The notes beneath the pieces are model-generated. The model was not told the DNA's origin and made no database searches. It was given only the letters and a program-made list of their open reading frames with translations. Source: JAXGPP01 sp964436865 (GTDB taxonomy: Bacteria > Planctomycetota > Planctomycetia > Pirellulales > Thermoguttaceae). Taken from it: a DNA stretch of 23,642 nucleotides. How positions within the stretch are numbered: position 1 is the stretch's first letter; each line of letters opens with the position of its first letter. This document shows, in pieces, positions 8,201 through 15,993 of the stretch. A program made the position numbers and the translations under genes. The DNA lies in assembly GCA_964436865.1 (NCBI GenBank), contig CAYTFK010000074.1:1-23642 (forward strand). The letters run 5' to 3'.

Positions 8201-10308
8201 TGCGACTGATGACCGCAGTCGGCGTGCAGGGTTTCAAGCTTCCCACGGGTTGGCGCAAGACGGGGGGCACGAGCAAGGTGTGCACGCTCACGCAATTGGC
8301 CAGTGTCACCTACCCGTTGCCGGGCGACACGCCCGAAGAGTTTGCCCGGCTGGTTCGCGGAGCTATCACTGGCGGCCAACTGGCGGAGAAGCAGCTTCTG
8401 GAACTGGCCTTCCTTGCGCCGCAGTGGGGCCGCTTCGTCGAGGGCGCGCTGAAGTGGGAGGGGTTCACCGAAGCGCTTTACTGGTTTATCGCCCATATGT
8501 CGTACGCATTTCGCGTGACCGAGCAGGCGGCTGCCGGAGCCGGCATCGAGGATGCCGAGCCCGCGGAAACGACGGAAGCCGGTACGGAAGCGGGCTCAGG
8601 GCAGGAAAAGCCATCGGCCTGGGACCGGCTCATCGCCGAGCGGACGGCCCTTCCAGTCCAGGACCGAGCGGCGGGAGCGGTCGATGTGGGCTGGTTCCGG
8701 CGGACGTACGAGACGATCACGCCGAAGCGGTGGCAAGCCATGGCCGAGGCGGCGAAGTTCGCCGCCAATGCCGCTCAAGCCCGCCGGGCCCAGTTTGTGG
8801 CCGACGTACTCACGGGTAAAGCGAGCCGCAAGCAACTCATCGACGGGGTGCGGAAGGGCAAGCTCAAGGACCATGTGCGGCTGCTGGGACTCTACCCGTT
8901 GGCTGCTGGCGCCAAACGCGACTCCGACCTCGTCGAGCGCTACAACGTGCTGCAGGAATACCGCCGATATGCACGAGGACTCAGCGCGATGAGCAAGCCG
9001 GATGCGCTCAGGGCGGTCGAGATCGGCATGCAGAATCTCGCCAGCACGGCCGGGTACCCCGATCCGTTGCGGCTGGAATGGGCGCTGGAGGCCGAGCAGG
9101 TGCGGGAACTGGCCCGGGGGGCGGTCTCGGCAAAGAAGGACGGTGTGATGGTTACGCTTGTGCTCGACGAGCAGGGGTTGCCGAAGATGACCGTCGTCAA
9201 AGGCAACAAACCGTTCAAGTCGATCCCACCGGCGCTCAAGAAGGACAAGCGGATCGGCGACCTGGCGGAGCAGGCAACCCACCTCAAGCGCCAGGCGTCG
9301 CGGATGAAGGCCTCGCTCGAAGCGGCCATGTGCCGAGGCGACACCTTCTCGGCGGCCGAACTGGTCCAGCTTTCCGGCCATGCAATTCTGGCACCATTGC
9401 TTAACCGGCTGGTGCTCGTGGGCGAGGGGATCATGGGCTATCCCGACAAGGGCGGCAAGGCGCTCCGCGATCCCCGCGGCAAGCTCGAACCGATCAAGAA
9501 GAACGAAACGCTGCGGATTGCCCATGCTTTCGACCTGCTCGAAAGCGGCGAGTGGGACAAGTACCAGCACGAGTGCTTCCATGCTGAACGCGTGCAGCCG
9601 TTCAAACAGGTCTTCCGCGAACTCTACGTAGTCACCAAGCAGGAGCGGCGCGACGGTACACTATCGCGGCGCTACGCCGGGCAACAGGTTCAGCCCAAGC
9701 AGGCCTTCGCTCTCTGGGGGCAGCGGGGCTGGGGCACTCAGGACGGCGTGTGGAAGACGTTCCACGATGTCGGGATTACCGCCTCGGTGGACTTCAAGTA
9801 CGGAGCATTCACGCCGCTGGAGGTCGAGGGGCTGACGATCGAGTCGGTAGAGTTCCGACGCCGTGACCAGAGCAAGCCGCTCAAGCTGGTCGACGTTCCC
9901 CCGCGACTCTTCAGCGAGGTAATGCGCGACATGGACCTTGTGGTGAGCGTGGCCCACCGCGGCGGCGTGGACCCGGAAGCCAGCGCGTCGACAGTCGAGA
10001 TGCGGGCCAGCCTGCTGCGCGAGACGTGCGAACTGCTGGGGCTGAAGAATGTGCGCGTCAAGGAGTCGCACGCCCTAATCGACGGCGAATTGGCTCACTA
10101 TAGTTTGCATCTGGGCAGCGCGGGGGTGCACCGCCTGCCGGGTGGCGCCGTGTGCCTGGTGGCAGTCCCCGCGCAGCACCGCGGCCGGTTGTTCCTCCCC
10201 TTTGCCGACGACGATCCGCGGACCGCCGAGGTCATCGCCAAGACCATTCTCCTGGCCCGCGACAGCGAAATTCAGGACCCTACGATTCTCGAGCAGATAG
10301 CGCGCTGA
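5227..10308 (+). CDS. Giant DUF4132 (MolR-like) protein with HEAT-like repeats
   Basis: A cytoplasmic 1693-residue protein with no signal peptide or membrane segment. Residues about 335-615 are alpha-helical and HEAT-like (for example the helices around VEIRFVAAVHLSQLG and DVREAACKSLAKVKL), suggesting a scaffold. A Glu/Ala/Gly-rich linker lies near 1105-1135. The DUF4132 core follows: VMVTLVLDEQGLPK near 1308, KGNKPFKSIPP, then HAERVQPFKQVFRELYVVT near 1450 and a Gly-Trp pair (QRGWG) about 50 residues on. The C-terminal ~90 residues end in the motif DDPRTAEVIAKTILLA (before IQDPTILEQI), the small terminal domain found after DUF4132 in many bacteria. E. coli YehI (MolR family) is the best-known relative; the biochemical role is unknown, and association with MoxR-AAA+ and vWA genes is reported for relatives. 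Here its only partner is the 142-residue protein 3 nt upstream. Start is firm (GGAGGA, 6-nt spacer). Confidence 0.9.
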   Translation: MLSPEVAKKRLDEWRVEREDGFLPEVKRLPAKLRPIGYGLMRRDAKGKEFELDDWQENMRAAREAVRPLDQLPVKERLKFFATFFAGLAPAVEAAWQALKSCPYHEGFSRKSFRTPGQSEASLGARVSWLTQMIPIASRYRSDVLTPAWLAAWAPHLEEHYGSDQVAIGRLLAAVIDQGGDEGEAVFEILCQSIRNEHEIGRMGHHVVRALLMAARAEGWELVEKTLLAAQRQEGLRQTILETVDEAHPTAYRRMLQLIRDHDLARFSAVVRAANVWFGLAWDSVSVKTVNTTIDTVLTLLDDPQARQKAITGRDPERVYLALWSMAYDDAPATIPVAANLLKDKRVEIRFVAAVHLSQLGLPQAHGVRAVALDDEDLRVALCALGGVARGEDDEADELEGGEGLFERLERLFARVPEKPVVLKPLVWPWTERKVSREEVSHYLVASLGRRPPTALVPYLPSLSPWHRSAVVENLAAQKKWDVLTRETLVRLVGDSASDVREAACKSLAKVKLQPEEIERLEGYLTRKTSDLRQGVTGLLLNQPDPQALKSAERLLAAKDAMQRLAGLELLRQMAAAKRCRGECQERVAQYQASRKKLSKEEQGQIDAVLGASAETLSLDDALGLMNPAERSPVIPVRSRKVQFLSDAAVACLRSLDELVHENRETPIKFKTWQGEEKEDLLGNVNWGFPSPDWDKPPEAARENLPLANVWEQWYAERAKPLRDKDGFELLRAEVWLEVSKSEWEWKELLEWCKESADRKKIFAVLSGGQARTKLKYPHIIDDLVPWLLFLHQPAGAVDFLLDAVETSFSLVPESEMKKLVGEPSPQKNAWEGPEDWRNDDPMMMWLKQLEGCVARHRITLAPEQAARWWRLVRWLDEPVVGARRHRPDFARLSDAYEKGAATLADIADHLLGPRDQGRYSYRGFSSLADLTARKLDKEDETLLAKHPELRELVEKCRVQIVETELARGETPTAATSPAWELGSLWGTDLLMRLMTAVGVQGFKLPTGWRKTGGTSKVCTLTQLASVTYPLPGDTPEEFARLVRGAITGGQLAEKQLLELAFLAPQWGRFVEGALKWEGFTEALYWFIAHMSYAFRVTEQAAAGAGIEDAEPAETTEAGTEAGSGQEKPSAWDRLIAERTALPVQDRAAGAVDVGWFRRTYETITPKRWQAMAEAAKFAANAAQARRAQFVADVLTGKASRKQLIDGVRKGKLKDHVRLLGLYPLAAGAKRDSDLVERYNVLQEYRRYARGLSAMSKPDALRAVEIGMQNLASTAGYPDPLRLEWALEAEQVRELARGAVSAKKDGVMVTLVLDEQGLPKMTVVKGNKPFKSIPPALKKDKRIGDLAEQATHLKRQASRMKASLEAAMCRGDTFSAAELVQLSGHAILAPLLNRLVLVGEGIMGYPDKGGKALRDPRGKLEPIKKNETLRIAHAFDLLESGEWDKYQHECFHAERVQPFKQVFRELYVVTKQERRDGTLSRRYAGQQVQPKQAFALWGQRGWGTQDGVWKTFHDVGITASVDFKYGAFTPLEVEGLTIESVEFRRRDQSKPLKLVDVPPRLFSEVMRDMDLVVSVAHRGGVDPEASASTVEMRASLLRETCELLGLKNVRVKESHALIDGELAHYSLHLGSAGVHRLPGGAVCLVAVPAQHRGRLFLPFADDDPRTAEVIAKTILLARDSEIQDPTILEQIAR

Positions 10309-10332
10309 GGTGTAGGCCACGGCGGCAAGCGA

Positions 10333-11217
10333 TCAGGTCCACCAGGTCCTGGCCCGCCAGTAGGCCAGTATGGGCACCAGGACGCAAAACGCCATTCCCA
10401 CCACCGTGCGGGGTTGAAAGACAAGCCACACGAGCGCGATGACGAAGCTGAGTCCGATCAGGGCCTTGAGCCATGCGATCCAGCGCCGCGACGAGGACTC
10501 ACGGAATGGCGCGGGAAAGGCCTCGCGCTCGACCATAACGCGGGCCAATTGGCGTTTCTTGGCTTCCGCCCGAACCGTGTCGACAAACTCTTCGGTGCCC
10601 GGCGTGTCTTCGAGCAACCGGGCCAGGGCGAGCGCTTTGCTGTCCTGGCGTTTGTCCTGAAGCAGCGTGACCATCACCGACTGGGCATACGGGTCGTTCG
10701 GATCGAGTTTGAGCGCCCGCTTGAGGCTCTCCTCCGCATCGCCGCGGCGGTGAAGGCGGAGTTGGGCCAGCCCCAAAGCCGCCCAGGCCGTCGAGGCCTC
10801 GGGCGCGGCGTCGACCGCTGCGCGGGCCGCCTCTTCAGCCAGTTTGGGCCCGCGTTCCGACGCCATGAACCAGGCATAGTCGATGAGCACGCCGGGCCTG
10901 CCGCCGGAAAGCTCGATCGCCCGCTCCATGGCCTGCTGGGCCCAGGTCATCCGGCCGACCTGCCACGCGGCAAGCCCCAGCACCACGTGCGCCTCGACGC
11001 TCTGCGGCGCCAGTTCCGTCGCCACGCGGGCCTCCTCCATCGATTCGTCGACCGATTCGATCTGCAACAGCGCCTTGGCGCGGATGGTCCGCACCACGGC
11101 ATCGTCGGGAACCTCCTCGACCAGTTGGTCGGTGATTGCCAGCGCCCGCTCGGGCTGGCCGCTCTTCAAGGCGTCGAGAGCCTCGTCGGTGAGGTGTTCG
11201 ATTTGCCACTGGTCCAT
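10333..11217 (-). CDS. TPR-repeat protein with C-terminal membrane hairpin
   Basis: From the ATG at 11217 the product has 294 residues. The first ~220 form tetratricopeptide repeats: helix pairs with the W/L-G-Y/A-P spacing are seen at about 9-40, 40-75, 75-110, 130-160 (TAWAALGLAQLRLHRRGD) and 160-195 (AEESLKRALKLDPNDPYAQ). After a charged linker come two hydrophobic segments, ALIGLSFVIALVWLVF and VVGMAFCVLVPILAYW, leaving a short Trp-rich tail. The TPR domain is therefore probably cytoplasmic and anchored by a C-terminal hairpin, acting as a protein-protein scaffold with unknown partners. A GTG start at 11241 would add eight residues and has a GGTGG motif upstream, so the start is uncertain. 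It is 69 nt downstream of the ATP-grasp gene on the same strand and converges on the DUF4132 gene with only 24 nt between stops. Confidence 0.88.
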   Translation of the reverse strand: MDQWQIEHLTDEALDALKSGQPERALAITDQLVEEVPDDAVVRTIRAKALLQIESVDESMEEARVATELAPQSVEAHVVLGLAAWQVGRMTWAQQAMERAIELSGGRPGVLIDYAWFMASERGPKLAEEAARAAVDAAPEASTAWAALGLAQLRLHRRGDAEESLKRALKLDPNDPYAQSVMVTLLQDKRQDSKALALARLLEDTPGTEEFVDTVRAEAKKRQLARVMVEREAFPAPFRESSSRRWIAWLKALIGLSFVIALVWLVFQPRTVVGMAFCVLVPILAYWRARTWWT

Positions 11218-11286
11218 TGCGAGTCTCGCCCGAGACACCACCTTGCCACCGCCATCGTAGCCGGGCGGCGGCTGGCACTCAATTGC

Positions 11287-12162
11287 TCAGCGACCAATCC
11301 GGCCGACGATATAGTCGAGCACCCGTCGCGACACGTCGACGCCGAGGGTTGCTGCGAGGGCCTTCCAGCCGGGTACGGCATTGACCTCGATCACGTATAA
11401 CCGCCCGTCGCGGCCCGGCAGGATATCGACGCCCGCCAAGGGCGCGCCAAGACACGCGGCCGCCGCCATCGCCATGCCGCACATCGCGGCGTTCGGCGTG
11501 AACGGTTCGGCGGTTGCCCCGCGGGCCACGTTGGTCCGCCAATCGGCATGGTTGCGTCGCCGCATCGCCAGGATCTCGTTGCCGACCACCAACAGCCGCA
11601 GATCGCAGCCATCGTGGGGAATGAACTCCTGCACGTAGAGCACCGCCTGAAGCGGCACGAGTGTCTGGAACACACGCAGCGCGACCGCTTCGTCGTTGAG
11701 CCGCGTGATCCCCCGCCCCTCCGACCCAAACAGCGGCTTAACGACCACATCGCCCCCCAGGTCAGTCATCGCCTGCATGGCGTCGCCGACGGTCTGGCAG
11801 ACAACGGTTCGCGGCACGGGCAGTCCGGCTGCCTGGAGTCGGGCTGTTGCCAGATACTTGTCGACGGCCGCCTCGACGGCTCGAGGCGGATTGATCACCA
11901 AACGGCCTTCGGACTCCAGCCGGCCCAAGACGTCCATGCGAAAAACTACCTGCTCAAGCGATCCAGGGGGCATGGTGCGAACCAGCAGCGCGTCAGCCTG
12001 ACGCAAGTCGAACCCGCCGGCGATCATCGCCTGACCGCCAGACTGTACACTAGCGGCCAACTGCCGGAATGTGAGCGGCGTAACCTTGTGCTCGCCGGCG
12101 GCGGCGCGGCGCAGATCGGCAGCATACCAACTCTCCAAGGAACCGAGTACGGCCAGATGCAT
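11287..12162 (-). CDS. RimK-like ATP-grasp ligase
   Basis: ATP-grasp enzymes of the RimK group join an amino acid (often glutamate) to a carboxylate through an acyl-phosphate. The 291-residue length fits RimK/MptN. Visible features: an N-terminal Rossmann-like pre-ATP domain (1-90), the ATP-binding lysines K102 and K142, a glycine-rich loop KPLFGSEGRGITRL (142-155), the CDLRLLVVG segment (186-194), ADWRTNVARGATAE (206-219), and the metal-binding GVDIL (244-248) and EVNAVPGW (259-266) motifs. The substrate is not readable. A candidate is the ATP-grasp protein seen in tetrahydromethanopterin C1 gene clusters, which many planctomycetes carry, but none of those genes is in this window. No strong ribosome site is visible before the ATG at 12162. 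Neighbours on the same strand are the STN protein upstream and the TPR protein downstream. Confidence 0.9.
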   Translation of the reverse strand: MHLAVLGSLESWYAADLRRAAAGEHKVTPLTFRQLAASVQSGGQAMIAGGFDLRQADALLVRTMPPGSLEQVVFRMDVLGRLESEGRLVINPPRAVEAAVDKYLATARLQAAGLPVPRTVVCQTVGDAMQAMTDLGGDVVVKPLFGSEGRGITRLNDEAVALRVFQTLVPLQAVLYVQEFIPHDGCDLRLLVVGNEILAMRRRNHADWRTNVARGATAEPFTPNAAMCGMAMAAAACLGAPLAGVDILPGRDGRLYVIEVNAVPGWKALAATLGVDVSRRVLDYIVGRIGR

Positions 12163-12307
12163 CGCAAGGATCCGGTGTGAATTGGAAGAGATTCAGTTGA
12201 GAAACTGCCGACGGGCGCGTCGCGACGACTCGTTGCTCGCCGAGCGTCGCTTCCGCCTCCGACGGAGTGGCATCGAAGAGTATCAACTTCAGCGGTGTCA
12301 GTAGCGC

Positions 12308-13207
12308 CTATCTCGTGCCCGCGTCCGATTGGGCAACGGCGCGGAGACTCTCCAGGAGGCGGGAGATCTTGCGCTGGATGATATAGGTCTGGGTAACCAC
12401 CAGAACGCCGCGGCCGTTGACGGTGATGTACTGGATCGAACCCGGACCGCCGACGCTATCCCACGTCGAGGGCTCGATCGTCGAAACGACGGTTTCGATC
12501 AGTTGGTCGCCGGAATAATAAGGCTGCGGCACTGAAGCAATATTGCCCGGTTCCGAGCTTCCGGGGGCTGCGGTACCGCCGCCCTGCTGCGCCCCGCCCG
12601 CGGCAGGCACACCCGTGTCTTCGTGCTGCAGCGAGAACATTCCGCCCCCTGCACCGCCTCCCATTCCGCCCCCCATGCCTCCCATGCCACCGAAGTTGAC
12701 TCCTCCCAGACCCATGGCATTCAGTTGCCCACGCAGCCATTTCTGGGCAGTCTCCATCGGATCTTCAAGCTTGAGATCGTCGACCGTATAGATCCTGGTG
12801 ATCATCATACGTGAGTCCTGAGCGGCCTCGGGTGTGGTGATCACCAGCAGGTTGCCACGCACAGTCCACGTCAGGTCCAGGTCTGCCAGCACCACGTCGA
12901 GTGCCGTTTCCAGCGGCACGTCCTTGAGGGTCACCGTCAGCGGTGTGTCGGTGCCGATGCCGACATCATCCAGCGCGCGAGTGTCAAGGTGAAACTGCAC
13001 CCCGGTCACCGATTCCAGGTAGGCCTGCAAATCCGTGAGCGGAGTCTCGATGAATTGGAGCGTCACGGGTTGATCGAGAACCTGCTCGACGTTCTTGACC
13101 GGGGCCCTATCGGCGGCAGGGGAATCAGCGGCGCGGACCGTTAGGGGGACCGCCAGGATGGCCACCAAGAAGACAACATCGTTCAGCCAAGAAATGGCAC
13201 GAGACAT
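12308..13207 (-). CDS. Exported STN/secretin-N-like protein with Gly/Met-rich linker
   Basis: The ATG at 13207 has a GAGGAGG motif about 9 nt upstream and is followed by a Sec signal peptide (hydrophobic 8-24, cleavage near VRA-AD), giving 299 residues; the in-frame ATG at 13228 is less likely. Residues about 46-125 follow the short STN-type fold (VTLQFIETPLTDLQAYL, then TPLTVTLKDVPLETALDVVL, then LLVITTPE), the kind of domain found at the N-terminus of secretins and TonB receptors. IYTVDDL (139-145) opens a second module. It is interrupted by a Gly/Met-rich stretch (168-190) and ends with IEPSTWDSVGGPGSI and a final helix KISRLLESLRAV. This architecture is a recurrent planctomycete type of unknown role. 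There is no secretin channel domain, so it is not a GspD itself. It is transcribed divergently from the acidic exported protein, with 262 bp between starts. Confidence 0.85.
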   Translation of the reverse strand: MSRAISWLNDVVFLVAILAVPLTVRAADSPAADRAPVKNVEQVLDQPVTLQFIETPLTDLQAYLESVTGVQFHLDTRALDDVGIGTDTPLTVTLKDVPLETALDVVLADLDLTWTVRGNLLVITTPEAAQDSRMMITRIYTVDDLKLEDPMETAQKWLRGQLNAMGLGGVNFGGMGGMGGGMGGGAGGGMFSLQHEDTGVPAAGGAQQGGGTAAPGSSEPGNIASVPQPYYSGDQLIETVVSTIEPSTWDSVGGPGSIQYITVNGRGVLVVTQTYIIQRKISRLLESLRAVAQSDAGTR

Positions 13208-13336
13208 TACAGGAGCCTCCTCTGACAAGAAACCTGTGCCTGTTCCGAATTACCGGCGGGCGAACGCCCCGGTGTCCGCGGGCATTCTATCACCAGAAAA
13301 AGCCGTAACAAGCCCTTCCGTGGGGTTGGCCCCCGG

Positions 13337-13363
13337 TTGTACTCGCGGCGCGGGCGGTATAGA
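13337..13363 (+). promoter_or_regulatory. Possible sigma-70-like promoter for the acidic exported protein
   Basis: TTGTAC (13337-13342) and TATAGA (13358-13363) are separated by 15 nt in the divergent intergenic region, about 105 nt before the ATG at 13470. The spacer is shorter than the usual 17 nt and the match is imperfect. A chance occurrence is quite possible. Confidence 0.2.
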
Positions 13364-13469
13364 CTTCTTCGCGGCTCGGCGGAGGGGGCCGGATGGCTCC
13401 GCTTCCGCAAGGATACCGCAAATTGGGCATTTGTCAGACACCAGGACCCACGGATCGAGGAGGAGTGCG

Positions 13470-15869
13470 ATGCTCAGGCTGAGTCCCAGGCATTGGCTGT
13501 GGATGGCGGTCGTAACGTTGTGTGCCGGAATCGTTTCCGCCGGGGCCTTGGCCCAGGAGCGGGCCGCGCGGTCGGACCAGAAAGCGGCGGCCCGGGCAGA
13601 GAAGAAGGCCGCAGCCCAGAACGAGAAAAAGACGCCGGGGAAGGCGCCAAGAAAGAAAACGGCAAAACAGGTCAAGAAGCAACAGATTGACACGGACGCG
13701 GTCGATATCCAGTCGCTGGCCTGGGCGCCGGAAGACGCGGCTTTTTACTGCGTCATGCTTCGCAACCGCGAGCAGATCGACGCCTTGCTCCAGAGCAATG
13801 CCTGGAGGAAGCTCATGGAGTTGCCCATCGTGCAGCAGGGCTTCGCGAAGTACAGGGAAGAAGCCGGAAAAGCAGGCACCCCCCCCGCGCAGATCGAGGC
13901 TGCCCGGACCAATCCGCAGGTGCAGGCCATTCTCGAAGTGGTGGGCGACATGCTCGGACAGGAAGCGTTCGTCATCGGCGGCAGCGAATGGGCCGATATG
14001 ATCGCCCTCTTCCAGGAGGTGGGCGGCGTCGTTCAGTACCAGGCCCGCGAAGCTCGGGACGATGACGGTGACGAAGATGAAGAGGAGGAGGATGCTGACG
14101 AGGCGGGCGACGAAGATGAAGCGGATGACGAAGACCAGAGCGACGAGAGCGAAATTGGCCCGGAGCGGCAGCAGGCCGCGCGGCTGATGGCGCTATTGGC
14201 GGAAGATCCCGAACGAATCAAGCTCCCGCCGACCTTGGTCGGTTTCCGCGTCGAAGACACCGCGCGGACTGAGACCCAGTTGAACAGCCTGGCAGGGATC
14301 CTCTCCTTCCTGAGCATGTCGGTTCCGCAGCTTAGCGGCCGGTTCAAGCAGCAGGAAGTCGGTGGCTACAAGTACTGGGTGCTGTCGCTCGAGGGAAGCA
14401 CGATTCCTTGGGAAGAGCAATTGCCCGTAGAGGAAATGAAGGAGATCGAGCAGGAAGAAGGACAGGCTCAGGCCATCATCGATCGGCTGAAGGAAACGAA
14501 GATTGCGGTCGCCCTGGGGATGCGCGACAACTTCCTCCTGATATCGATCGGCGAGTCGACCGACCCGCTGGCTGGGCTCGGCGAGGGAAGGTCGCTGGCG
14601 GCCAGGCCGGAACTGGCCCCGCTGGCCAGATTTGCCGAGGAGCGGCTGACGGGTGTGAGCTATTTCAGTGAGGCAATGGCGGCCAGGCTATCGAATACCG
14701 AGGGGCAGCTCGACAATTTCGTGGCTGCGATCGAACAGGGCCTGGCCCAATCCGAGCTCGACGAGGAACTGCAGCAGGAACTCGTTGCGGACGCTGAGGA
14801 TATCATGAGTGAGCTCAAGGAGAGGATTCCCGAGCAGGGGGCGATGTCCGCCTTCTCGTTCCTCACCGATGCCGGCGCCGAAAGCTACACGTATCACTGG
14901 AACGGCAACCCCAGCGTGGACGGGAGCGAGCGGCTTGGGTTGCTGGCTCATGTGGGTGAAAAGCCGCTGTTGGCGGTCGTTGGCCGCAGCGCAGCTTCGG
15001 AGGAGGATTATGAATGGATGACCACGGTCGTCGATCGCGTCCGCAAAAACCTTGACCGGACGGTCACCGCTGAATTGACTCGCCAGGGCAAGGCCGACGA
15101 GCTGGACAAGTATCGCGAGATCTCGGCCAAGGTCTGGCCGCTCCTGGAGCGGCTCGATCAGGCGAACCGGGAGCATCTGTTGCCGGCGACGAAGGGAGGC
15201 GAATGCGGCTTGGTGATCGACGCCCAGCTCCGTTCGAGGCAGCTTGCCGGCGAGATTCCGGCCACCGAGGAGCCCATGCCGATCCCGGAGCCGGCGTTCG
15301 TCTTCAGCCACAACGATGCCCAGGCGATCCAGCGTGTCTCCGAGGAATACTGGGCCGTAATGAATGACCTGGTCGATGTGATTCGCGACGCCGATCCCAA
15401 TGCCATTCCGGCGGACTACGAGATTCCCGAGCCGGAAATCAGCGCGGCCGACGGCGCCACGCTGTACACCTTCGCCCTGCCGGAGGAGTGGCAGGTCGAC
15501 GAGCAAATCGCGCCCACCTGGGCGATCGGCGAGGAAGTGGCCGTGCTGGCCGCATCCCCGAGCCACGCCAGGCGCGTGCTCGCATCGGCTTCGCCGATCT
15601 CGGCCGGAGTGCTCGAAGACGCCAACAAACCCCGCGCGATGGCCGCGATATTCGACTGGGCCGGCACAATCGACGCCGCCCGGCCGTGGATCGATCTGGC
15701 GGCGCGCAAGGCAGCCAGCGACAAGGGAGCGGACGAGGAAGAGGTCGCCTCCCAGGTAAGTACGGTTCTCGACGTGCTCAAGTCATTCCGCACGATTACG
15801 GTGGAAGGCTACATCGAGAACGACGTCTACGTCGAGCACTCACTGGTGGAGATTCACGATATCGAGTAG
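13470..15869 (+). CDS. Unrecognised exported protein with Lys/Ala-rich N-terminus and acidic tract
   Basis: I recognise no named family. The start at 13470 has an excellent ribosome site (GAGGAGGAG, about 5 nt spacer), giving 799 residues. An earlier in-frame start at 13095 would run through the divergent neighbour and is rejected. Residues 1-28 are a Sec signal peptide (cleavage near ALA-QE). Residues 29-70 are very rich in Lys, Ala and Arg. A segment near 197-230 is almost entirely Asp and Glu and is probably disordered. The remaining ~560 residues alternate helices and strands (for example VGFRVEDTARTETQLNSL, LLAHVGEKPLLAVVGRS, EVAVLAASPSHARRVLAS), giving an impression of repeated alpha/beta modules. 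It contains only a handful of cysteines and no catalytic signature. It is monocistronic: a strong hairpin follows the stop. A periplasmic role is inferred only from the signal peptide. Confidence 0.85.
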   Translation: MLRLSPRHWLWMAVVTLCAGIVSAGALAQERAARSDQKAAARAEKKAAAQNEKKTPGKAPRKKTAKQVKKQQIDTDAVDIQSLAWAPEDAAFYCVMLRNREQIDALLQSNAWRKLMELPIVQQGFAKYREEAGKAGTPPAQIEAARTNPQVQAILEVVGDMLGQEAFVIGGSEWADMIALFQEVGGVVQYQAREARDDDGDEDEEEEDADEAGDEDEADDEDQSDESEIGPERQQAARLMALLAEDPERIKLPPTLVGFRVEDTARTETQLNSLAGILSFLSMSVPQLSGRFKQQEVGGYKYWVLSLEGSTIPWEEQLPVEEMKEIEQEEGQAQAIIDRLKETKIAVALGMRDNFLLISIGESTDPLAGLGEGRSLAARPELAPLARFAEERLTGVSYFSEAMAARLSNTEGQLDNFVAAIEQGLAQSELDEELQQELVADAEDIMSELKERIPEQGAMSAFSFLTDAGAESYTYHWNGNPSVDGSERLGLLAHVGEKPLLAVVGRSAASEEDYEWMTTVVDRVRKNLDRTVTAELTRQGKADELDKYREISAKVWPLLERLDQANREHLLPATKGGECGLVIDAQLRSRQLAGEIPATEEPMPIPEPAFVFSHNDAQAIQRVSEEYWAVMNDLVDVIRDADPNAIPADYEIPEPEISAADGATLYTFALPEEWQVDEQIAPTWAIGEEVAVLAASPSHARRVLASASPISAGVLEDANKPRAMAAIFDWAGTIDAARPWIDLAARKAASDKGADEEEVASQVSTVLDVLKSFRTITVEGYIENDVYVEHSLVEIHDIE

Positions 15870-15899
15870 TAACGTTCGTACTGACGGTGCTCTGTCAGA

Positions 15900-15931
15900 G
15901 GCCCCGCGGGAACGATGGCTCCCGCGGGGCC
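15900..15931. terminator. Perfect 12-bp hairpin between convergent genes
   Basis: Arms GGCCCCGCGGGA (15900-15911) and TCCCGCGGGGCC (15920-15931) are exactly complementary around an 8-nt loop. It lies 31 nt after the stop of the acidic exported protein and 63 nt beyond the stop of the convergent phosphoesterase gene, so it can serve both. The run after the stem (GTTCTGTTC) is only moderately T-rich on the plus strand. Confidence 0.75.
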
Positions 15932-15993
15932 GTTCTGTTCGACGGGTGATTGCCGAACGCGGCAAGGAAGGCGTCCCCATCAGCTTTCCCTTG

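Noticed and set aside
12640..12705. GGM/GGG-coding repeats as a DNA tandem repeat or CRISPR-like array
   Set aside because: Imperfect codon-level repetition within a protein linker; no spacers or regular unit length.
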